A stretch of 64,000 nt of DNA from Bradyrhizobium sp. AUGA SZCCT0158 (GTDB lineage Bacteria; Pseudomonadota; Alphaproteobacteria; Rhizobiales; Xanthobacteraceae): positions 308,014 to 372,013 of the forward strand of contig NZ_JAFCME010000004.1 in NCBI RefSeq assembly GCF_018130065.1, written 5' to 3'. Positions 55,583 to 64,000 of the stretch are shown piece after piece (within the stretch, counting starts at the first letter, position 1; every line of letters starts with the position of its first letter). Below the pieces are notes generated by a model. The model did not search any database, was not told the origin of the DNA, and was given only the letters and a program-made list of their open reading frames with translations. Both the position numbers and the translations under genes were made by a program.

Positions 55583-55856
55583 TATATTCGCTCCCGGCAA
55601 AACCGTATTGCGCGAGGTAATGCCCAGGCCGCACCGCCGCAATCCGCAGCGGCTTCACGATTCTGTGGCGTTTGCGCCGCGCGCTACACCCGTTCCACGC
55701 ACCGGGTTGAGTGTGACGTCCGACACAGCGGCACCGCGATCCGCATGGGCATCGATGCGGTGGTCGACAAGGTCACCAAGTAAAAGTCCTGGTGCGCCTT
55801 TCGGAGGCCTGGTTTTTTCAAAAGGCGCGCGCAGCAAGCAGCCTGCATCAGCGCCG

Positions 55857-58799
55857 TCACACCATGAGGTCGTGCGGCGCATGAAAAGCGGCAGCGCTCG
55901 CCAACGGTTCCAGAACAAAGCTGAAATTGTCATCAGCGGGATTTCCTGACAATGGCGCAAGCGTTTGTGCTCCCGCTGACGTCGCCAGTTGTCCTTCGCT
56001 TGGGCTGATTGCCGCTTGGGAGAAATCCACATCAAGGGGATCGATGGCGTTTGAAGCGTCAAAGCCCATCATCTCGTCGTTGAACTGGAATGACTCGCCG
56101 GCAGCCGACGCCTTGAAATCGAATCCGTCGCTGGTGCCGTAGATCGTGATCTTCACTTCCTGGGCGGTGCCGTCGATGGTTGTGACCGTGAAGCTGTCGC
56201 AAAGAGTGTCGCAGTCATTGAGCGCCTGCACGGTGCAGTTGGCGTTGTCGAGCGTGTAGGTCCACACGCCGGCCGCCGTCATGGTGAAGGTGCCGTAGCC
56301 GCCCGCGCTCGCCTCCGGCCAGCAGACCGGGGTGAAGGTATTGGGCGTGTTGTCGACGTCGGTGTTGGTGAGCGTGCCGCACGCGACCGGGTTACCTTGA
56401 TCATCGCAACCAGCCTCCACCACACATCCGGCTGTGGTGCCGGAGATGACGGCCGGGTCGTTGGCGCCCTGGATGGTGACTTTCACCACCTGGGCGGTGC
56501 CGTCGATGGTGGTGACCGTGAAGCTGTCGCAAAGGGTGTCGCAGCTATTGAGCGCCTGCACGGTGCAGTTGTTGTTGTCGAGCGTGTAGGTCCACACCCC
56601 CGCCGCCGTCATGGTGAAGGTGCCGTAACCGCCCGCGCTCGCCTCCGGCCAGCACACCGGTGTGAAGGTATCGGGCGCATTGTCGACGTCGGTGTTGGTG
56701 AGCGTGCCGCACGCAATCGGCTGGCCGTATTCATGGCAAGCAGCCTCGATCACGCTTCCGGTTGTGGCGCCGGAAATGACGGCCGGGTCGTTGGCGCCCT
56801 GGATGGTGACCTTCACCACCTGGGCGGTGCCGTCGATGGTTGTGACCGTGAAGCTGTCGCAGAGCGTGTCGCAGCTATTGAGCGCCTGCACCGCGCCGTT
56901 GTTGTCGTCGACCGTGTAGGTCCACTTGCCATCCGCCGTCATGGTGAAGGTGCCGTAGCCGCCCGCGCTCACCGTCGGCGTGCTGACGGCCGTAAAGGTA
57001 TTGGGCGTATTGTCGATGTCGGTGTTGGTGAGTGTGCCGCACGCGGTCGGCTTGCCGGGTTCATGGTGCCCAGCCTCGGTCACCGACCCGGTGGTGGTGC
57101 CGTAGATGATGGCCGCGTCGTTCGTTCCCTGGATCGTGACCGTCACCACCTGCGGCGTGCCATCGATGGTGGTCACGGTGAAGGTGTCGATCAGCGTGTC
57201 CCCGATGTTGAGCGCCTGCACCGCGTGGTCGCAATCGTCGAGTGCGTAGGTCCATACGCCGTCCGCCGTCAACGTGTAGGTGCCATGGCCGCCCGCGCTC
57301 GCGGTCGGCGAGTCAACCGGCGTGAAGCTGTTCGGCGTGTTGTCGACATCGGTGTCCGTCAGCGTGCCGGTCGCGCTCGGCGTGCCGTACCCGGCGCTGC
57401 CTGCCTCGATCACCGCGCCGGCCGTGGCGCCGGAAATGACGGCCGCGTCGTTGGCGCCCTGGATGGTGACCGTGACCAATTTGGCGGTGCCGTCGACGGT
57501 GGTCACGGTGAAGGTGTCGGTCAGTGTGCCGCCGACATTGAGCGCCTGCACCGCGGCGTTGGTCTCGTCGAGCGTGTAGGTCCACACGCCATTCGCCGTT
57601 ATGGCGAAAGAGCCGTAGCCGCCCGCGCTCGCAATGGGCGTCTCGATCGCCGTGAAGGTATCGTGTGGATTGTCGACGTCGGTGTTGGTGAGCGTGCCGG
57701 TCACGGTCGGAGCGCCCAGCGCGCGGTTGGCGACGCCACTGGCCTCGACCGTTGAGCCGGTCGCGGCACCGGAGATGACGGCCGCGTCGTTGGTGCCGTT
57801 GATGGCGATCGTGAAGGTCTGGCTGGCTGCGAGCGCGCCGTCAGACACCGTGACGGTGAAGCTCGTGGTCGTGGGCTCGGTCAGCGCATTGATCGCGTGA
57901 CTGTCCGGAACGAAAGTGTAATCGCCGGTCGTGCTGTCGACGTAAAGCGTGCCGTAGGGGCCGGTCTGCGAGACATCGAATGTCTCCCCATCCAGTACCG
58001 TGCTGCCGGCGGTCCCGCCGCTGATGCCGTAAGTCAGTGTGGTGCTGTTGGTGCTGCTGGCAACAAAAGTTCCGCTCGTCGCGGTGAAGGTGTCAAACGC
58101 CGAGGTGTCGATTTCGGTCGGCCCTGTCACGGCATTCAGCGTCGGCGGGACAGGCGGCAGTGCGATAATAACTTGGGTAGAAGGGAAGTTGGGCACCGGC
58201 AGCGGCAGGAGCGAACCCCCCGTTGGGGTGGGGACGTCAGTCTCGATAAAATTGATCGGTTGCACCGGCAGCCGATCGACCAAAGGAGGTGTGCTCGATC
58301 CGGATGATTCCATGCCTTTCGCAAGGGTGGCGAGCGCTTCCTGCTGGGCTGCCTGCAACTCCGCCATTCGCGAGGAGGAATTTGTGACCCGGCTGATATT
58401 GATCGAGGATCCTTCGACGCGCAGGACGATCGTTTCGCCGGGATCCTCAACGACGAAGTGCCGCGGGATAGGCTCCTTGGTCACAAGCTCGAAGCTTCCG
58501 TGCTCCAGATCCTTGTAGGTTATGCTGCCATCATCAAGGAAAACGACATTCGGGTCCGCAGCTCCGGCTTCCTTCATCATGGAGAAGGTCAGCGCTGTGA
58601 GCCACAATATGCCGAACCGGGCGTGCGTGCGGCCCGAAATGCCGGGAAATGGCCTGTCGGCGTGCGGGCAATCGTTCTTTGCCCCCTGGCCGAGGGGGCG
58701 GCTACCGGCTTCCGTCTGAACATTGCCGATGACGCGGGGAAGCCGCTCCGCTGCCGCGTTACGATCGTCCCCGGTTTCGGCGTGGGACCCTGTGAACAT
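55857..58799 (-). CDS. VCBS-repeat exoprotein with cysteine-enriched repeats
   Basis: A 980-residue surface or secreted protein. An N-terminal region (about 80-230) is followed by a first Ig-like domain, then five VCBS repeats of 110 residues (exact 330-base period across most of 56131-57789). Each has TLTNTDVDN, GGYGTFTMTA.GVWTYTLD and DTFTVTTIDGTAQ elements. A C-terminal segment with DNFSFVLEPL may be a type I secretion signal. Cysteines rise through the repeats (0, 1, 3, 6, 7). Start is uncertain: ATG 58799, or ATG 58580/58577, which lack a ribosome binding site. Secretion genes are not in view. Divergent from the FecR operon. Confidence 0.85.
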   Translation of the reverse strand: MFTGSHAETGDDRNAAAERLPRVIGNVQTEAGSRPLGQGAKNDCPHADRPFPGISGRTHARFGILWLTALTFSMMKEAGAADPNVVFLDDGSITYKDLEHGSFELVTKEPIPRHFVVEDPGETIVLRVEGSSINISRVTNSSSRMAELQAAQQEALATLAKGMESSGSSTPPLVDRLPVQPINFIETDVPTPTGGSLLPLPVPNFPSTQVIIALPPVPPTLNAVTGPTEIDTSAFDTFTATSGTFVASSTNSTTLTYGISGGTAGSTVLDGETFDVSQTGPYGTLYVDSTTGDYTFVPDSHAINALTEPTTTSFTVTVSDGALAASQTFTIAINGTNDAAVISGAATGSTVEASGVANRALGAPTVTGTLTNTDVDNPHDTFTAIETPIASAGGYGSFAITANGVWTYTLDETNAAVQALNVGGTLTDTFTVTTVDGTAKLVTVTIQGANDAAVISGATAGAVIEAGSAGYGTPSATGTLTDTDVDNTPNSFTPVDSPTASAGGHGTYTLTADGVWTYALDDCDHAVQALNIGDTLIDTFTVTTIDGTPQVVTVTIQGTNDAAIIYGTTTGSVTEAGHHEPGKPTACGTLTNTDIDNTPNTFTAVSTPTVSAGGYGTFTMTADGKWTYTVDDNNGAVQALNSCDTLCDSFTVTTIDGTAQVVKVTIQGANDPAVISGATTGSVIEAACHEYGQPIACGTLTNTDVDNAPDTFTPVCWPEASAGGYGTFTMTAAGVWTYTLDNNNCTVQALNSCDTLCDSFTVTTIDGTAQVVKVTIQGANDPAVISGTTAGCVVEAGCDDQGNPVACGTLTNTDVDNTPNTFTPVCWPEASAGGYGTFTMTAAGVWTYTLDNANCTVQALNDCDTLCDSFTVTTIDGTAQEVKITIYGTSDGFDFKASAAGESFQFNDEMMGFDASNAIDPLDVDFSQAAISPSEGQLATSAGAQTLAPLSGNPADDNFSFVLEPLASAAAFHAPHDLMV
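56131..57789 (-). repeat. five tandem 330-base VCBS coding repeats
   Basis: Equivalent positions recur every 330 bases (for example 56131, 56461, 56791, 57121, 57451; the last step is 339). The two units nearest the 3' end of the gene share near-identical stretches, indicating recent duplication or gene conversion. Confidence 0.85.
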
Positions 58800-59091
58800 G
58801 AGTTCCGTCCCGGCCTGCCGCTACCTGTTGCGCATTCAGGTCAAAACATTTGGCGCGGTCAGCCAACGACTGACCGTGGAAATCGTCTGTGCCAAAATAG
58901 CGCAATCCGGTGGAAGGGATTAGGAAAGTCTGCACGAGGCCCGCGGCGCAAAAGGGGTACTCCTTTTGGGGGAGGTGGCGCGGAGCAGCCGGTCCGGCAT
59001 AATATCCAATCGCATCCATTATTGCCCTGGCCGGCGGTTCAAGGAACCGGTGTGGCCGCACGAACGAGATTTGCTCGGGAAGGGGCCGTTC

Positions 59092-59745
59092 ATGTGCAAC
59101 CATAAGATTGCCGTTTTGCTGACAGGCTTCGCTCTGGCGATCGCCGGATTCTTCTCCGGCCCGGCTCAGGCGCAACGCGGTTCTGCGGTGCCCGCGGTTC
59201 AGGATGTCGCATCCAAGCCGATTGGAAAAGTCGTTGTCGCGACAGGTTCGGTCACCATCGAACGCGCCGGTGCAAGCGTCATTCAGGTTAGCGCCGACGC
59301 TCAAGCCGGTCAGGCGAAGGTTGGTGATGTCGTCTATGAGGGCGACGTGGTCGCGACCGGCGCCGACGGCCGGGTCGGCATTAGTTTTACGGATGGCACC
59401 GCGTTCAATCTGTCGAGCAACGCGCGCATGGCCTTGAGCGAGTTCGTGTACGACCCAAACGGAAAGTCCAACAAGACCTTGCTCAGCCTGACCAAAGGAA
59501 CTTTCACGTTTGTTGCCGGCCACGTCGCGAAGACCGGCGACATGAAGGTCGATACCCCCGTCGCGACAATGGGGATTCGAGGCACCACGCCGCACGTCGA
59601 AATTTCGGACGATGGGACATTCAAGTTTTCCACCCTGATTGAAGAAGGCAAGAGCAAGGTCATGCGAAAGCCCGGGAGACCGGCGGCGGCGCCATCCGAA
59701 CCAACGCCTCCCGGGTCAAATCTGAAAATCTGTCGGGGGTGCTAG
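59092..59745 (+). CDS. FecR-domain periplasmic protein
   Basis: The ATG at 59092 follows GGAAGGGG and begins a signal peptide (ending SGPAQAQ). The FecR-like domain (about 45-180) shows IGKVVVATGSVTIERAG, VYEGDVVATGADGRVGISFTDGTAFNLSSNARMAL and VDTPVATMGIRGTTPHVEI, the usual threefold beta pattern with 'TP.a..giRGT'. The tail is Pro-rich and ends in Cys-x3-Cys. It heads a four-gene run with TPR, solute-binding and cyclase genes. Stand-alone FecR proteins like this often accompany cyclases and large adhesins. Confidence 0.87.
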   Translation: MCNHKIAVLLTGFALAIAGFFSGPAQAQRGSAVPAVQDVASKPIGKVVVATGSVTIERAGASVIQVSADAQAGQAKVGDVVYEGDVVATGADGRVGISFTDGTAFNLSSNARMALSEFVYDPNGKSNKTLLSLTKGTFTFVAGHVAKTGDMKVDTPVATMGIRGTTPHVEISDDGTFKFSTLIEEGKSKVMRKPGRPAAAPSEPTPPGSNLKICRGC

Positions 59746-59790
59746 GCGGTCGACCGCACATCCCCTTATTCCAGGACCCGGAAGCCTGAC

Positions 59791-60651
59791 ATGGAATCCA
59801 GCGCAAGCGGGCGCATTGTCCTCGGCCTGGCGCCGATCCTCGCCTTGCTGCTGTTCGGATCACCGGCGGCGGCACAGAACCCGAAGAACAGCACCTATCT
59901 CGGGAATCTCGAGCTGTGCAACGGTTCGCATCGCGCATCGCTCGAGCATCGGATCAATGCTTGCACGGCGCTTATCGGATCGGGTCAACTCACGACGGCC
60001 TCCCTGGCTGTCGCCCACAACAATCGTGGCAATGCCTATGCCTCAAGGGGCGACTACGACCGCGCCATCCCTAATTTCGATCAAGCGATCAAGCTCAATC
60101 CAGGCGATGCCCGGCCGTACAACAACCGGGGTGTAATTCACCTGAAAAAGGGCGAATACGACCTCGCCATCCAGTCTCTCGATCAGGCGATCAAGCTCAA
60201 TCCCAACTACGGCCGAGCCTTCGCCAACCGTGCGGGAATCTACCTGAAGAAGCACGAGTACGATCGCGCGGCGCGGGACTATGACGAGGCGGTTCGCGTC
60301 CAGCCCGATCTGGCCGCCGGATGGAGCGGGCGGTGCTGGACACGTGCTGTCCTCGGGCCGTTGGAAACCGCGCTGGTGGACTGCAACAGGGCGCTTCAGT
60401 CGGGACCCAACAATGCCGAAACGTACGACTCGCGTGGGCTGGTTCATCTGAAGATGGGCCAGCTCGACGCGGCGATCGATGACTATGATTCTGCGCTGCG
60501 AACCGAGCCGAAGCTGGCGAGCGCGCTCTATGGGCGCGGGCTTGCCAAGCTCAGGAAGGGCGACAAGGCCGGCAGCGATAGCGACATCTCGGCGGCCAGG
60601 ACAATCCAGGCCGGCATCGGCGATCACTTCACGCGCTATGGGGTGGAGTAG
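59791..60651 (+). CDS. secreted TPR-repeat protein
   Basis: A signal peptide (ending GSPAAAQ, about 28) precedes five or six tetratricopeptide repeats (about 75-270). Examples are NNRGNAYASRGDYDRAIPNFDQAIKLNPG and NRAGIYLKKHEYDRAARDYDEAVRVQP. TPR proteins are scaffolds for protein binding; this one would act in the periplasm. It lies 45 bases after the FecR gene, so they are likely in one transcript. No catalytic motif. Confidence 0.9.
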   Translation: MESSASGRIVLGLAPILALLLFGSPAAAQNPKNSTYLGNLELCNGSHRASLEHRINACTALIGSGQLTTASLAVAHNNRGNAYASRGDYDRAIPNFDQAIKLNPGDARPYNNRGVIHLKKGEYDLAIQSLDQAIKLNPNYGRAFANRAGIYLKKHEYDRAARDYDEAVRVQPDLAAGWSGRCWTRAVLGPLETALVDCNRALQSGPNNAETYDSRGLVHLKMGQLDAAIDDYDSALRTEPKLASALYGRGLAKLRKGDKAGSDSDISAARTIQAGIGDHFTRYGVE

Positions 60652-60792
60652 GGACGCCGCGGCTTGGAAGATCGCCGCGAACGCGTCCCGGTACCCCGAT
60701 CCGCCCAAAAAAGGGAAAAATCAAGATTATCTGCAGCTCATCTGAATGCCGGCTCGAAGCTTGGAAAGCCGGTCTGGGCCATGGTGGCCAGC

Positions 60793-61764
60793 ATGAAACG
60801 AAGAGATTTCATAACGCTTGTCGGTGCTGCGATGGCTTGGCCGGTCGCCGCACTGGCGCATGATCCGACAAGGGTCTATCGCATTTTCTGGGTTTCCACC
60901 GGGTCCCAGCCCGACCCGTTCCTCGACGGGTTCCGCGAAGGATTACGCGCGCGGGGCTATGTCGAGGGCAAGAACGTTGCCCTGGAATTGCACTATGCGC
61001 CCGGCAACCCGCAGGCGCTGCGCGAGGTGGTATCGAACGTCCGGCGCGGCAACGTCGACCTTGCCGTGTCGAGCGGCCCTGCGACCCGCGCGCTGACGGA
61101 GGTAACGGATGTTCCGGTCCTGTTTGCGCTGAGCGGCGATCCGGTGGAGCTCGGCCTCGTCAAGAGTCTCGGGGAACCGGGCGGCAATTTCACCGGCTCG
61201 ACCTTCCTGTCGCTCGATGTGGCGGGGAAACGGGTTGAACTGCTCAAGGAAATCTTTCCGAGCCTGCGCACCCTGGCGGTCCTCTCGAACAGTCTTCATC
61301 CGGGAGAACAATCGGAGTGGCGCGCGACGCAGGACGCCGCCCGGCAGCTCGGCATCGCGCTGCGCTATGTTCCCTTTGCAGGGGCAAGCGAGCTGGACCA
61401 CGCACTTGGAGCGGTGGGCGACGCGCATCCGGATGGGTTGCTCGTCTTTCCGGATGTTCTCACGCTGGTGCATTGCGAAAAAATCGCCCAGCTCGCCATC
61501 AAGCATCGGCTGCCTTCGATGTTCGGATGGAGCGAGTATTGCGACGCAGGCGGGCTGATCAGCTATGGCGCCAACCAGCGCGCGACCTATTTCGCGCTGG
61601 CGACCTACGCCGACCGGATCCTGCGCGGCGAAAACCCCGCCACGCTTCCTGTTGTGCAACCCACCAAATTCGAGCTGGTCGTCAATCTCAGGACGGCTGA
61701 ACTGCTCGGCATCGACCTGGACAAATCCTCCATCCTGTTTCGCGCCAACAAGGTGATCGAATGA
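60793..61764 (+). CDS. ABC-type solute-binding protein (ABC_sub_bind family)
   Basis: Starts MKRRDFITLVGAAMAWPVAALA, a Tat/Sec-like signal; an ATG four codons upstream is an alternative. The mature fold shows GFREGLRARGYVEGKNVALELHYA, VDLAVSSGPATRAL and a C-terminal lobe ending FRANKVIE, the PF04392 family very abundant in Bradyrhizobium. 323 aa. No permease is next to it. It precedes a Cache-domain cyclase by 52 bases and may deliver a ligand to it. Ligand unknown. Confidence 0.88.
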   Translation: MKRRDFITLVGAAMAWPVAALAHDPTRVYRIFWVSTGSQPDPFLDGFREGLRARGYVEGKNVALELHYAPGNPQALREVVSNVRRGNVDLAVSSGPATRALTEVTDVPVLFALSGDPVELGLVKSLGEPGGNFTGSTFLSLDVAGKRVELLKEIFPSLRTLAVLSNSLHPGEQSEWRATQDAARQLGIALRYVPFAGASELDHALGAVGDAHPDGLLVFPDVLTLVHCEKIAQLAIKHRLPSMFGWSEYCDAGGLISYGANQRATYFALATYADRILRGENPATLPVVQPTKFELVVNLRTAELLGIDLDKSSILFRANKVIE

Positions 61765-61816
61765 GGCCGGCACATCTCATCGTGACGTGCAGCTCCAGTT
61801 GCCGGGCGCAGCCAGC

Positions 61817-63634
61817 ATGACCCGGCCGCGGCGCTCCCTGTTCGTCAAGTACTTCGTCACACTGTTTGTCGCAGTGGTGGTGCCGCTCACACTTGGCTCC
61901 GTGATCGAGGCCTGGTTCGCCTTTCGCGACCATCGCCTTCATCTCAATGAAGTGCTTCAGATCGAGGCCCGCGCTGCAGCCGACCGGATCCAGACCTTTA
62001 CCGATGGCATCCGCGATCAGCTCGGCTGGCTCGTGCAGTTTCCCTGGACCCAGGGCGAGGACGACCGGCGCAGGGTCGACGGGCTGCGGCTGCTGCAGCA
62101 GGTGCCGGCGATCGTTTCGGTGTCGCTGGTTGACCCGACCGGCACCGAACGCGTGTTCGTATCCAGGATGAGTCTGAACCGGACCGGTCGAGGTACGGAC
62201 ATGTCTGATGATCCCGCGGTGGCGGGGGCGCGTGCGAACCGGGTCTGGTACGGTCCGGTGCGATATCAGCGCGATTCAGAGCCCTACATGCGGATCGCCG
62301 TCGCGGGAAACCGCGCGGCCGCTGGAGTCGTCGTTGCCGACATCAACCTGAAGCTGATCTGGGATGTCATCGCGGCGATCAAGATCGGCGACACCGGCCA
62401 CGCCCTTGTCGTTGATGAGTCAGGACGCCTGATTGCCCACCCGGACATCAGCCGGGTGCTGCGCAGCGGTGCCGGGGCAGGCGATTTTAGCCGGCTCAAA
62501 TCGGTTGTGTCAGCGGCAAACGGATCGGCGGTCGTCACCACGGATGACGATGGGAGAGACGTCGTCGCGCTCTCGGTACCCGCCGCCAATGTGGGTTGGA
62601 CCGTAATTGCCGAGCAGCCGATCGTAGAGGCGTTTGAATCCATGCGCGCGACGCTGTGGCGTTCGCTGATACTCATCGCCAGCGGAACCGTTTTTGCGCT
62701 TGCGCTCGCCTATTGGCGTGCATCGCGCATGTGGGTGCCGATCCGCAAGCTCGAGGAGGGCGCGGAGCGGATCGGGATGGGACAGCTCGATCATCGCATC
62801 GCGATCGAAAGCCGCGACGAGCTGGAGCAATTGGCAGTCCGGTTCAACCAGATGGCGGAGGAACTCGGGGCATCGCAGCAGAAATCCGAGCGCATCAATC
62901 GCCTGAAGCAATTCCTGGCCCCGCAGGTCGCCGAACTGGTGGAACACTCCGATCCGCGGCTGCTGGATGGACAGCGGCGTGACGTGGTTGCGATTTTCGG
63001 CGATCTGCGCGGCTTCACCGCGTTTTCCGCCCGCGCCGAGCCCGAGGCCATTCTGGCCGTGCTGAGAGAATATTACGAAGCCATCGGCGCGGTCACGGCA
63101 CGCCATGCCGCCACCCTGATCCGCTTCGCCGGTGACGGCGTGATGGTTCTCGTCAACGCGCCGGTCAGGTGCGAGGACCCGGCGCATTGCGGCATCAGGC
63201 TTGCGATCGACATGCAGGCCGCCGTGCAATCCCTTGCCAACAACTGGTCCGCCGGCGGCTGCACCGTGGGCTTCGGCGTGGGCATCGCGATGGGCCCCGC
63301 GACCGTCGGCACCCTCGGCTATCAAGGGCGCCTCGACTACACGGCGATCGGAAACGTCATCAATCTGGCATCACGGCTTTGCAGTCTGGCCGACGACGCC
63401 GAGATACTGGTCGACCCTGTCGTCACCGAACAGGTCAGGGATCGCATCCCGCTGGCCTCGATCGGAAGGCAGCCCATCAAGGGTTACGACCATGCGCTCG
63501 AGGTGTTTGCCGTCGTTCGCAGCGATCCATCCGTCCGGCGTCTTGTTGGTCAACGCGAGCCTGCTTGCGTTCCATCCGTCGCGGCGGGATTTGGCAGAAC
63601 CGTACCGGAGTTTTCTTCGGCGGATGGGAGATGA
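61817..63634 (+). CDS. Cache-HAMP class III adenylate/guanylate cyclase
   Basis: Membrane-bound cyclase (605 aa). A first span (about 9-32), a periplasmic double-Cache sensor (about 35-290, with TEYMRI-type ligand strands and GDTGHALVVDESGRLIAHPD), a second span (SLILIASGTVFALALAYW) and HAMP (about 315-370) come first. The catalytic domain has metal Asp residues in AIFGDLRGFTAFSA and FAGDGVMVLV. The substrate strand is LDYTAIGNVINLASRL, with Asn and Arg. It is probably an adenylate cyclase, but the base specificity is not proved. The start at ATG 61817 is likely; a GTG at 61787 is possible. Last gene of the FecR-TPR-SBP-cyclase run. Confidence 0.9.
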   Translation: MTRPRRSLFVKYFVTLFVAVVVPLTLGSVIEAWFAFRDHRLHLNEVLQIEARAAADRIQTFTDGIRDQLGWLVQFPWTQGEDDRRRVDGLRLLQQVPAIVSVSLVDPTGTERVFVSRMSLNRTGRGTDMSDDPAVAGARANRVWYGPVRYQRDSEPYMRIAVAGNRAAAGVVVADINLKLIWDVIAAIKIGDTGHALVVDESGRLIAHPDISRVLRSGAGAGDFSRLKSVVSAANGSAVVTTDDDGRDVVALSVPAANVGWTVIAEQPIVEAFESMRATLWRSLILIASGTVFALALAYWRASRMWVPIRKLEEGAERIGMGQLDHRIAIESRDELEQLAVRFNQMAEELGASQQKSERINRLKQFLAPQVAELVEHSDPRLLDGQRRDVVAIFGDLRGFTAFSARAEPEAILAVLREYYEAIGAVTARHAATLIRFAGDGVMVLVNAPVRCEDPAHCGIRLAIDMQAAVQSLANNWSAGGCTVGFGVGIAMGPATVGTLGYQGRLDYTAIGNVINLASRLCSLADDAEILVDPVVTEQVRDRIPLASIGRQPIKGYDHALEVFAVVRSDPSVRRLVGQREPACVPSVAAGFGRTVPEFSSADGR

Positions 63635-63759
63635 ATTCGATATTGTGCCTGCGTCAGCGATATGCGGGAACGGCGCGCGGGTTTTGCGGATTCGTTGATC
63701 AGCTGACGTTGCGTCCAGCCGTTGGTTCATCCGGGCAAGCTTGCTAACATCTCGCCACC

Positions 63760-63831
63760 ATGTCTTCGAATCCCACCCAACTCAGCAAATTCCTGAGCTT
63801 CGTTCTCCGGCCCAAGCGAGTAGTCCGTTAG
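63760..63831 (+). pseudogene. kptA: remnant of RNA 2'-phosphotransferase (kptA) start
   Basis: An ATG opens a 23-codon frame with LSKFLSFVLRPK, which matches the KptA/Tpt1 N-terminal motif (SKFLSFVLRHKPE). It then runs into RVVR and TAG. KptA is normally about 180 aa. The following bases do not restore the frame clearly. A distal piece in another frame near 63955-64000 (ARRGIVVLAVKAAQ) resembles the enzyme's late 'HG.PVVL.V.A' strand. This suggests an internally deleted, broken gene. Confidence 0.5.
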
Positions 63832-64000
63832 CCGCGAGAATCACGGCTGGCCAGCACAGGCGCGAGGATCGTCGGCGTCAGCATGGCTGCGATCTCCGGC
63901 AGAGCGCGGCGGTCCAACTGGGCCGCCGCAACCGGATCGCCGCTCCACCGCGCGGCGGGGGATCGTCGTCCTGGCCGTCAAGGCGGCGCAAGGCGGCGAG

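Noticed and set aside
56397..57755. 452-residue plus-strand repetitive frame
   Set aside because: Antisense of the VCBS repeats; its repeats simply reflect the 330-base period.
1..64000. tRNA, rRNA, CRISPR, insertion sequence or prophage genes
   Set aside because: Intergenic spaces were scanned by eye; no cloverleaf-like sequence, regular spacer array, transposase or phage structural gene was seen.

Overview
The window is a GC-rich alphaproteobacterial chromosome segment, most likely Bradyrhizobium or a close relative (Nitrobacteraceae). This rests on the order of its housekeeping blocks: rpsF-rpsR-DUF2232-rplI; fabD-fabG-acpP-fabF-mltG-yicC-gmk; lptF-lptG-lptD-surA-pdxA-rsmA; ppx-ppk1-hdaA. 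Long C-terminal tails on ribosomal proteins S6 and L9, and a 'TCATGCCCGGC...' intergenic hairpin repeat common in that group, agree with this. The genus is an inference, as no database search was possible. No rRNA, tRNA, CRISPR array, insertion sequence or prophage was found.

Layout. 0-4.6 kb: a Flp-like micropeptide, a small hypothetical gene, cyclopropane fatty acid synthase, a c-haem lipoprotein with a low-complexity tail, and a TetR-PaaI thioesterase pair with a strong palindromic operator. 4.6-7.3 kb: ribosomal protein operon (minus strand). 7.4-9.2 kb: TetR regulator plus fatty acid desaturase with an operator over the promoter. 9.3-16 kb: fatty acid synthesis, cell-wall and GMP kinase run. 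16-19.7 kb (minus): secreted caspase-like protease, two tandem paralogous small secreted proteins and a membrane-anchored CWY-motif protein. 19.9-24.6 kb: tannase-like esterase, RBBP9-type hydrolase with a divergent Lrp regulator, DUF6894 protein, zinc alcohol dehydrogenase. 24.6-32.3 kb (minus): lipopolysaccharide export and outer-membrane assembly operon ending in pdxA-rsmA. 32.7-35.4 kb: pepA, holC, lipoprotein. 35.4-38.4 kb (minus): methyltransferase, ABC-F ATPase, small unknown gene. 38.9-40.2 kb: ndk, terC. 40.3-45.5 kb (minus): polyphosphate pair ppx/ppk1, hdaA, phosphatidyltransferase. 45.7-48.8 kb: purM-purN and a beta-barrel outer-membrane protein. 48.8-50.4 kb: hairpin repeats, RNase D, micro membrane protein. 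50.7-64 kb: accessory region.

The accessory end (50.7-63.6 kb) looks like a surface and signalling island. It holds a CHASE3/PAS histidine kinase divergent from a Tat-exported solute-binding protein that has no permease. It also holds a VCBS-repeat exoprotein whose repeats gain cysteines towards the C terminus. Divergent from that is a four-gene run: FecR-like protein, TPR protein, solute-binding protein without transporter, and a Cache-HAMP class III nucleotide cyclase. The run suggests envelope sensing coupled to cyclic nucleotide output. At the right edge is a short broken start of an RNA 2'-phosphotransferase (kptA) gene.

The strongest candidates for undescribed biology are: (1) the cysteine-gradient VCBS protein and its FecR/TPR/SBP/cyclase neighbours; (2) the secreted caspase with its paired basic-linker small proteins; (3) the two TetR operators that explain their adjacent lipid and thioester genes.
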